A DNA stretch of 64,000 nucleotides from Chryseobacterium phosphatilyticum (GTDB taxonomy: Bacteria > Bacteroidota > Bacteroidia > Flavobacteriales > Weeksellaceae): assembly GCF_002899825.2 (NCBI RefSeq), contig NZ_PPED02000003.1:638263-702262 (forward strand). The letters run 5' to 3'. Of this stretch, positions 60,017-64,000 are shown in pieces. The stretch's first letter is position 1. Every line of letters starts with the position of its first letter. A program made the translations under genes and the position numbers. Under the pieces are notes generated by a model. The model did not search any database. It had not been told where the DNA came from and worked only from the letters and a program-made list of their open reading frames with translations.

Positions 60017-60046
60017 TTGTAGGTTCATAAAATTGTTATATCTTTG
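60017..60046 (+). promoter_or_regulatory. Promoter of the pyr operon
   Basis: TTG at 60017-60019 (end of TTTTTG), 19-bp spacer and a perfect -7 element TATCTTTG at 60039-60046. Transcription should start near 60051-60053, at or right before the leader ATG. Confidence 0.6.
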
Positions 60047-60052
60047 CACCTA

Positions 60053-60124
60053 ATGAATAAAAAAGCATTTATATCATTAGATTTACCGGGCGAAAGCGCC
60101 CTTTACGATATTTATTGTTATTAA
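60053..60124 (+). CDS. Putative pyr leader peptide (23 aa)
   Basis: A short [26 protein letters not shown]. It has a start codon right at the expected transcription start and a stop (60122-60124) that overlaps the 5' arm of the attenuator stem. Its second half is encoded by a U-rich stretch (60102-60121: CUUUACGAUAUUUAUUGUUA). A GC hairpin (GGGCG/CGCCC, 60088-60101) is inside. This is the layout of a coupled-translation attenuator such as E. coli pyrBI. Translation is inferred, not shown. Confidence 0.5.
   Translation: MNKKAFISLDLPGESALYDIYCY
60088..60101 (+). promoter_or_regulatory. GC hairpin in the pyr leader, possible pause site
   Basis: GGGCG-AAAG-CGCCC, followed by the U-rich stretch. 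In pyrBI-type attenuation a hairpin plus U-rich run makes polymerase pause when UTP is low. Confidence 0.45.
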
Positions 60125-60151
60125 GCGAAGATTGTTGTCTTCGCTTTTTTT
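60123..60151 (+). terminator. Attenuator (intrinsic terminator) in the pyr leader
   Basis: A 9-bp perfect stem (60123-60131 with 60138-60146), 6-nt loop TTGTTG and a T tract to 60151. It lies after the pyr promoter and 19 nt before the pyrB start codon, so it must be bypassed for pyrB expression. A ribosome at the leader stop codon would cover its left arm. Confidence 0.85.
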
Positions 60152-60170
60152 ATGCCCAAAAATAAGAATT

Positions 60171-61061
60171 ATGTTTACGATTACAGAACTAAGTACCGAG
60201 AGAATCAACAGTATACTAACAGAAGCGCTGGCTTTTGCAAACGGTAAAACTGCAAAAATTGAAGGAGAAGTTTTTTGCTCAAACCTTTTCTTCGAAGACA
60301 GTACACGAACGAAAACAAGTTTTGATGTTGCAGAAAGAAAACTGGGACTGCAGGTTGTTCCTTTTGATGCTTCTCACAGTTCGGTAAACAAAGGAGAGAG
60401 TCTTTACGACACGGTGAAGACGATTGAAAGCATAGGAGTCAACTTAGTCGTGATCCGTGATAAGAAAGACCGATATTTTGAAGAATTAAAAAATATCAAT
60501 ATTCCGGTAATTAATGGAGGAGACGGAACAGGAAATCATCCTTCACAATGTATGCTTGATTTGTTGACCATTTATCAGGAATTCGGAACATTTGAAGGAT
60601 TAAAAGTTGGAATTGTAGGAGATGTAAAGCATAGTCGTGTAGCCAACTCAAATGCTGAAGCTTTAAGAAGGTTAGGTGCTAAAGTATACTTCTCAGGGCC
60701 GGAACAATGGTTTGACGAAGGAGCCTTAATCAACGGAACTTATATGTCAGTAGATGAGTTGATCGGTGAAGTAGATGTTCTGATGTTATTAAGAATTCAG
60801 CATGAAAGACATGATGCTGCCATGAGCTTTACTGCTTCAGATTATCATAAAAGATATGGCCTGACTAAAGAAAGGGAACAAGCGATGAAAAAAGATGCGA
60901 TCATCATGCACCCTGCCCCCATCAACAGAGGAGTAGAAATTGATTCTGATCTTGTGGAATGCGAAAGATCAAGAGTCTTCAAACAAATGCAAAACGGTGT
61001 CTTCGCAAGAATGGCCATTTTAAAGGAAGCGTTAGAAAGCAAAGGATATACTTTTAAATAA
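60171..61061 (+). CDS. pyrB: Aspartate carbamoyltransferase catalytic subunit
   Basis: First committed step of pyrimidine synthesis. 296 aa. The start at 60171 ([16 protein letters not shown]) is downstream of the attenuator; an in-frame upstream ATG would begin inside the terminator. The carbamoyl-phosphate motif is [20 protein letters not shown] and the aspartate region is [14 protein letters not shown]. No pyrI regulatory-subunit gene is next to it; carA follows after two repeats. Confidence 0.95.
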   Translation: MFTITELSTERINSILTEALAFANGKTAKIEGEVFCSNLFFEDSTRTKTSFDVAERKLGLQVVPFDASHSSVNKGESLYDTVKTIESIGVNLVVIRDKKDRYFEELKNINIPVINGGDGTGNHPSQCMLDLLTIYQEFGTFEGLKVGIVGDVKHSRVANSNAEALRRLGAKVYFSGPEQWFDEGALINGTYMSVDELIGEVDVLMLLRIQHERHDAAMSFTASDYHKRYGLTKEREQAMKKDAIIMHPAPINRGVEIDSDLVECERSRVFKQMQNGVFARMAILKEALESKGYTFK

Positions 61062-61081
61062 GAGCAAAAGAAAAGACCAAA

Positions 61082-61108
61082 GAGCCTCGTAGAGGCGACC
61101 TGTTAATA
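61082..61108. repeat. REP-like hairpin repeat, pyr copy 1
   Basis: Hairpin GCCTC-GTA-GAGGC followed by GACCTGTTAATA, within the pyrB-carA gap. The second copy 45 nt later keeps the loop and tail but has different paired stem bases. Confidence 0.75.
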
Positions 61109-61152
61109 GCCAGTGAGTCTTATTGATGAATTGGTAAAAACAAACAATTAGT

Positions 61153-61179
61153 GAGCTCCGTAGGAGCGACCTGTTAATA
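61153..61179. repeat. REP-like hairpin repeat, pyr copy 2
   Basis: Hairpin GCTCC-GTA-GGAGC followed by GACCTGTTAATA, 26 nt before carA. Same strand as copy 1. Confidence 0.75.
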
Positions 61180-61205
61180 AAAAATAGAAAATCTAAATAG
61201 AAAAA

Positions 61206-62279
61206 ATGAAGAAAAAATTAATACTGGAGTCCGGTGAAGTGTTTCATGGAGAAGGTTTCGGAGCAGAATTGGAAACTGCAGGAGAGGTAGTTTTCAATAC
61301 CGGAATGACAGGGTATCAGGAATTGATTTCTGACCCGTCTTACTGTGGTCAGATAGTTTGTATGACCTATCCGCTGATCGGAAATTATGGTATTAACCGT
61401 GATGATTATGAAAGTATCGAGCCGGCAATCAAAGGGCTTATCGTAAAAGAACTTTGCGATCTTCCTTCCAATTTCCGTACTCAGATCACTTTAGATGAAT
61501 TATTTAAAAAGAAAAACCTTTCAGGAATTTCAGGAATTGATACAAGAAGACTGACAAGAATTCTTCGTAATTCAGGAGTAGTAAAAGGGAAAATTGTGAA
61601 TGCTGATGCTGATGAAAATGCTGTAGCAACAGAATTGAAAGAAACCAATTTCCCAACCAATCAGGTGGAAGAAGTTTCTACAAAAACACCATATGCTAAT
61701 CCAAACAGAGGTTTCAAAGTGGTGCTGGTAGATTTCGGAGCAAAACTTGGAATTATCAGAGAGTTATCTCAAAGAAACTGTGATATTATTGTGGTTTCTC
61801 AGGATACTACAGCAGAAGAGATCTTATTGATGAACCCTGATGGAATCATGCTTTCAAACGGTCCTGGTGACCCGGAAGATGTACCGCACGCTTTAGAAAT
61901 GATCAGAGGATTATTAGGAAAAGTTCCCATCTTTGGAATCTGTTTAGGGCACCAGTTAATCGGTCTTGCTTGTGGAGCAAAAACGTTTAAACTGAAATTC
62001 GGACACAGAGGAGGAAACCACCCTGTATTGGATTTAGAAAAAAATACAGTAGCCATCACTTCTCAGAACCATGGATATGCAGTAGATCAGGAAAGTTTAA
62101 AAGGAACAGACCTTATCGAAACGCACATCGCTTTGAACGACAGAACCAACGAAGGATTAAAACATAAAATCCATCCTTGTTTCTCTGTTCAGTATCATCC
62201 TGAAGCGAGTCCTGGTCCTGAAGATGCAAACTACTTATTTGATGAATTCATCGAAATGATGGAGGACTTTAAAAAGTAA
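61206..62279 (+). CDS. carA: Carbamoyl-phosphate synthase small subunit
   Basis: Glutamine amidotransferase subunit that feeds ammonia to CarB. 357 aa (E. coli 382). N-terminal domain begins LILESGEVFHGEGFG with FNTGMTGYQELISDPSY; the class I glutaminase domain has the nucleophile cysteine in VPIFGICLGHQLIGLA and the His/Glu pair in FSVQYHPEASPGP. Normally carB follows directly; here a four-helix-bundle gene lies between. Confidence 0.95.
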   Translation: MKKKLILESGEVFHGEGFGAELETAGEVVFNTGMTGYQELISDPSYCGQIVCMTYPLIGNYGINRDDYESIEPAIKGLIVKELCDLPSNFRTQITLDELFKKKNLSGISGIDTRRLTRILRNSGVVKGKIVNADADENAVATELKETNFPTNQVEEVSTKTPYANPNRGFKVVLVDFGAKLGIIRELSQRNCDIIVVSQDTTAEEILLMNPDGIMLSNGPGDPEDVPHALEMIRGLLGKVPIFGICLGHQLIGLACGAKTFKLKFGHRGGNHPVLDLEKNTVAITSQNHGYAVDQESLKGTDLIETHIALNDRTNEGLKHKIHPCFSVQYHPEASPGPEDANYLFDEFIEMMEDFKK

Positions 62280-62289
62280 GAAAGACTTC

Positions 62290-62316
62290 AGATAGTAGAC
62301 ATCAGATAACAGACTT
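62290..62316. repeat. Left 27-nt inverted end of the carA-carB insert
   Basis: Matches 21 of 27 positions with the reverse complement of 62688-62714. It starts 10 nt after the carA stop and ends 4 nt before the start of the four-helix-bundle gene. Confidence 0.65.
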
Positions 62317-62320
62317 TATC

Positions 62321-62674
62321 ATGCATAATTTTGAAAAATTGGTTTTTTGGCAGAAATCTATAGAACTTGCAAAACAGGTTTATATCATTTGTGCGGAGTT
62401 ACCTAAAGATGAAAAGTTTGGTTTGATTTCTCAAATTAAAAGGTCTGTAATCTCTATTCCTTCAAATATAGCCGAAGGAGCAGGAAGAAATAATGATAGA
62501 GAATTTTATCATTTTCTTGGAATAGCAAATGCATCCTCTTTTGAGTTACAGACACAATTAATTTTAACCAGAGAATTAAATTTACTTGAAGCAGAAAAAG
62601 TCAATGGCTTAATATCAAATCTGAATGAAATTCAAAGAATGATTTATACATTCAAATCTAATTTAAAAATGTAA
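62321..62674 (+). CDS. Four-helix-bundle protein (S23/IVP family)
   Basis: A 117-aa helical protein of the family named after ORFs in 23S rRNA intervening sequences (S23/IVP). Signature positions: NFEKLVFWQKSIELAKQVY, ISIPSNIAEGAGR and SSFELQTQLILTRELN. Avd, the accessory protein of diversity-generating retroelements, has the same fold; no reverse transcriptase or template repeat is near here. The gene and its closely spaced imperfect inverted repeats sit between carA and carB, suggesting insertion as a small unit. Function unknown; nucleic-acid binding is likely by analogy with Avd. Confidence 0.85.
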   Translation: MHNFEKLVFWQKSIELAKQVYIICAELPKDEKFGLISQIKRSVISIPSNIAEGAGRNNDREFYHFLGIANASSFELQTQLILTRELNLLEAEKVNGLISNLNEIQRMIYTFKSNLKM

Positions 62675-62687
62675 AACATCCTGTTGG

Positions 62688-62714
62688 AAGTCTGAAATCT
62701 GACATCTAACATCT
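62688..62714. repeat. Right 27-nt inverted end of the carA-carB insert
   Basis: Partner of 62290-62316. It begins 13 nt after the four-helix-bundle stop and ends 19 nt before the carB start. Confidence 0.65.
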
Positions 62715-62733
62715 TGTATCTAAAAAAAGAAAA

Positions 62734-64000
62734 ATGGCAAAACGTACAGATATAAAAACAATTTTAGTAATCGGTTCAGGACCTATCATCATCGGTCAGG
62801 CAGCTGAATTTGATTACGCAGGAACGCAGGCTTGTCTGTCTTTGAAAGAAGAAGGCTACAAGGTAATTTTGATCAACTCAAACCCTGCAACAATCATGAC
62901 AGATGTGGAAATCGCTGATAAAGTATATATCGAGCCGATTTCATTACAATTTGTAAGCCACATCATCAGAAAGGAACGTCCGGATGCGTTACTACCAACG
63001 CTTGGAGGACAGACTGGTTTGAATATGGCGGTTGAATTGGAAAAATCAGGAATTCTTGAAGAATGTAAGGTAGAAGTATTAGGAACTAAGCTTTCTGCCA
63101 TCAACAGAGCGGAAGATAGAGATCTTTTCCGTGAGTTGATGAGAGAACTGAACGAACCGGTTCCTGAATCTGACATCGTAAACACAGTAGAAGGAGCTCT
63201 TGCCTTTGCAGATAACATCGGATATCCTGTAATTGTTCGTCCTGCCTTTACAATGGGAGGTACAGGAGGAGGTATCGCCTCTACTGAAGCTGAATTGAAG
63301 GAGATTGCAGAATTGGGTCTTAAGCACAGCCCGGTGACCCAGTGTCTTATCGAAAAATCAATTGCAGGTTTCAAAGAAATTGAATACGAAGTAATGCGTG
63401 ATGCAAACGACAACGCCATTGTAGTTTGTAACATGGAAAATATTGATCCCGTAGGAGTTCACACTGGGGACTCTATCGTGGTGGCACCTTCTCAGACCCT
63501 TTCAGACAGAGAGTACCAGTTATTGAGAAATGCTTCTTTAAAAATCATCAGAGCCCTAGGAATTGAAGGAGGATGTAACGTACAGTTAGCTTTAGATCCA
63601 CATTCATTTGATTACTATATCATCGAGGTAAACCCAAGGGTATCCCGTTCATCAGCTCTGGCAAGTAAGGCAACAGGGTACCCGATTGCAAAAATTGCTG
63701 CAAAAATTGCGGTAGGATTAACGCTTGATGAAATCATGAACCCGGTAACAGGAAAAACATACGCATGTTTTGAGCCGGCTCTTGATTACGTAGTAACAAA
63801 ATTCCCGAGATTCCCATTCGATAAATTCGAAACGGCAGACAGAAGACTTTCTACTCAGATGAAAGCGACAGGGGAAGTAATGGCGATCGGAAGAAACCTT
63901 GAAGAATCTTTACAAAAAGCAATCCGTTCATTAGAAACAGGAATTAAACATTTAGGATTAAAAACCAAACAGGCTGAAGCACTTACTGCTGAGGAAATTG
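62734..64000 (+). CDS. carB: Carbamoyl-phosphate synthase large subunit (partial)
   Basis: 422 codons of the roughly 1060-residue CarB; the rest is beyond the window edge. The start [20 protein letters not shown] and [17 protein letters not shown] are diagnostic, as are [14 protein letters not shown] (ATP-grasp) and [20 protein letters not shown]. With CarA it makes carbamoyl phosphate for PyrB and also for ArgF' in the neighbouring operon. Confidence 0.95.
   Translation, partial: MAKRTDIKTILVIGSGPIIIGQAAEFDYAGTQACLSLKEEGYKVILINSNPATIMTDVEIADKVYIEPISLQFVSHIIRKERPDALLPTLGGQTGLNMAVELEKSGILEECKVEVLGTKLSAINRAEDRDLFRELMRELNEPVPESDIVNTVEGALAFADNIGYPVIVRPAFTMGGTGGGIASTEAELKEIAELGLKHSPVTQCLIEKSIAGFKEIEYEVMRDANDNAIVVCNMENIDPVGVHTGDSIVVAPSQTLSDREYQLLRNASLKIIRALGIEGGCNVQLALDPHSFDYYIIEVNPRVSRSSALASKATGYPIAKIAAKIAVGLTLDEIMNPVTGKTYACFEPALDYVVTKFPRFPFDKFETADRRLSTQMKATGEVMAIGRNLEESLQKAIRSLETGIKHLGLKTKQAEALTAEEI

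Noticed and set aside
60132..60170. Longer start for pyrB at 60132
   Set aside because: It begins within the terminator loop, and the conserved ATCase N-terminus begins at 60171.
62290..62714. Diversity-generating retroelement, because S23 proteins resemble Avd
   Set aside because: No reverse transcriptase, template repeat or variable-repeat target gene is present in the window.
1..64000. CRISPR arrays, tRNA or rRNA genes
   Set aside because: No regularly spaced repeats were seen. The larger spacers showed no cloverleaf-like or rRNA-like sequence on reading.

Overview
This window looks like chromosome from a Flavobacteriia member, most likely Chryseobacterium or a close relative in the Weeksellaceae. 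The reasons are low GC, TAnnTTTG-type -7 promoter elements with few Shine-Dalgarno sequences, type IX secretion (T9SS) sorting domains, a fused SecDF, a Bacteroidetes-type ArgF', an oxygen-independent HemN and an arg gene order led by a GNAT acyltransferase. No rRNA, tRNA, CRISPR array, prophage or complete insertion sequence was seen. Species identity is an inference from protein style, not from a marker gene.

Layout. 1-1800: a repeat/terminator and a T9SS-exported subtilisin-like protease. 1.87-5.73 kb: a five-gene surface-sugar operon (PLP aminotransferase, membrane protein, GalE, methyltransferase, cytidylyltransferase). 5.8-11.8 kb, minus strand: an outer-membrane receptor, the dapF-mltG peptidoglycan pair, and pnuC with a repetitive lipoprotein. 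12-20.6 kb: amino-acid permease, beta-propeller protein, hemN, a T9SS sugar dehydrogenase and secDF. 21-27.4 kb: two exported proteins, a Tet-like exporter, and an AraC regulator followed by a barrel protein, DoxX and arylamine N-acetyltransferase. 27.5-38.5 kb: a lipoprotein, tatA-PAP2-TPR, trmL, rlmH, a GlxA-type regulator divergent from a DUF1569 gene, YihY, nhaA and a bifunctional Rel/SpoT enzyme.

38.8-49.5 kb, minus strand: a short-chain carboxylate module. Porin, MHS-family symporter, two small membrane proteins, a sodium-symporter/histidine-kinase fusion of CbrA/CrbS type, a receiver-only response regulator, a PrpE/ACSS3-type ligase and acetyl-CoA synthetase lie in one direction. This resembles the proteobacterial CrbS/CrbR acetate switch, but the regulator has no DNA-binding domain.

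49.8-64 kb: arginine and pyrimidine synthesis. An orphan IS1 InsA-like zinc/HTH protein is divergent from GNAT-argG-argC-argD-argF'-argB-argE-argH. Residue Val90 of ArgF' predicts the N-succinylornithine route. An Lrp regulator separates this from pyrB-carA-(four-helix-bundle gene)-carB; carB runs off the window. pyrB is preceded by a 23-codon leader ORF whose stop codon lies in an intrinsic terminator, after a GC hairpin and a U-rich stretch. That is the architecture of UTP-sensing coupled attenuation (pyrBI-like). CarAB would supply carbamoyl phosphate to both ArgF' and PyrB.

The intergenic spacers, especially in the arg/pyr region, are full of small hairpin repeats and inverted-repeat elements. 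One pair of imperfect 27-nt inverted repeats brackets the four-helix-bundle gene inserted between carA and carB.
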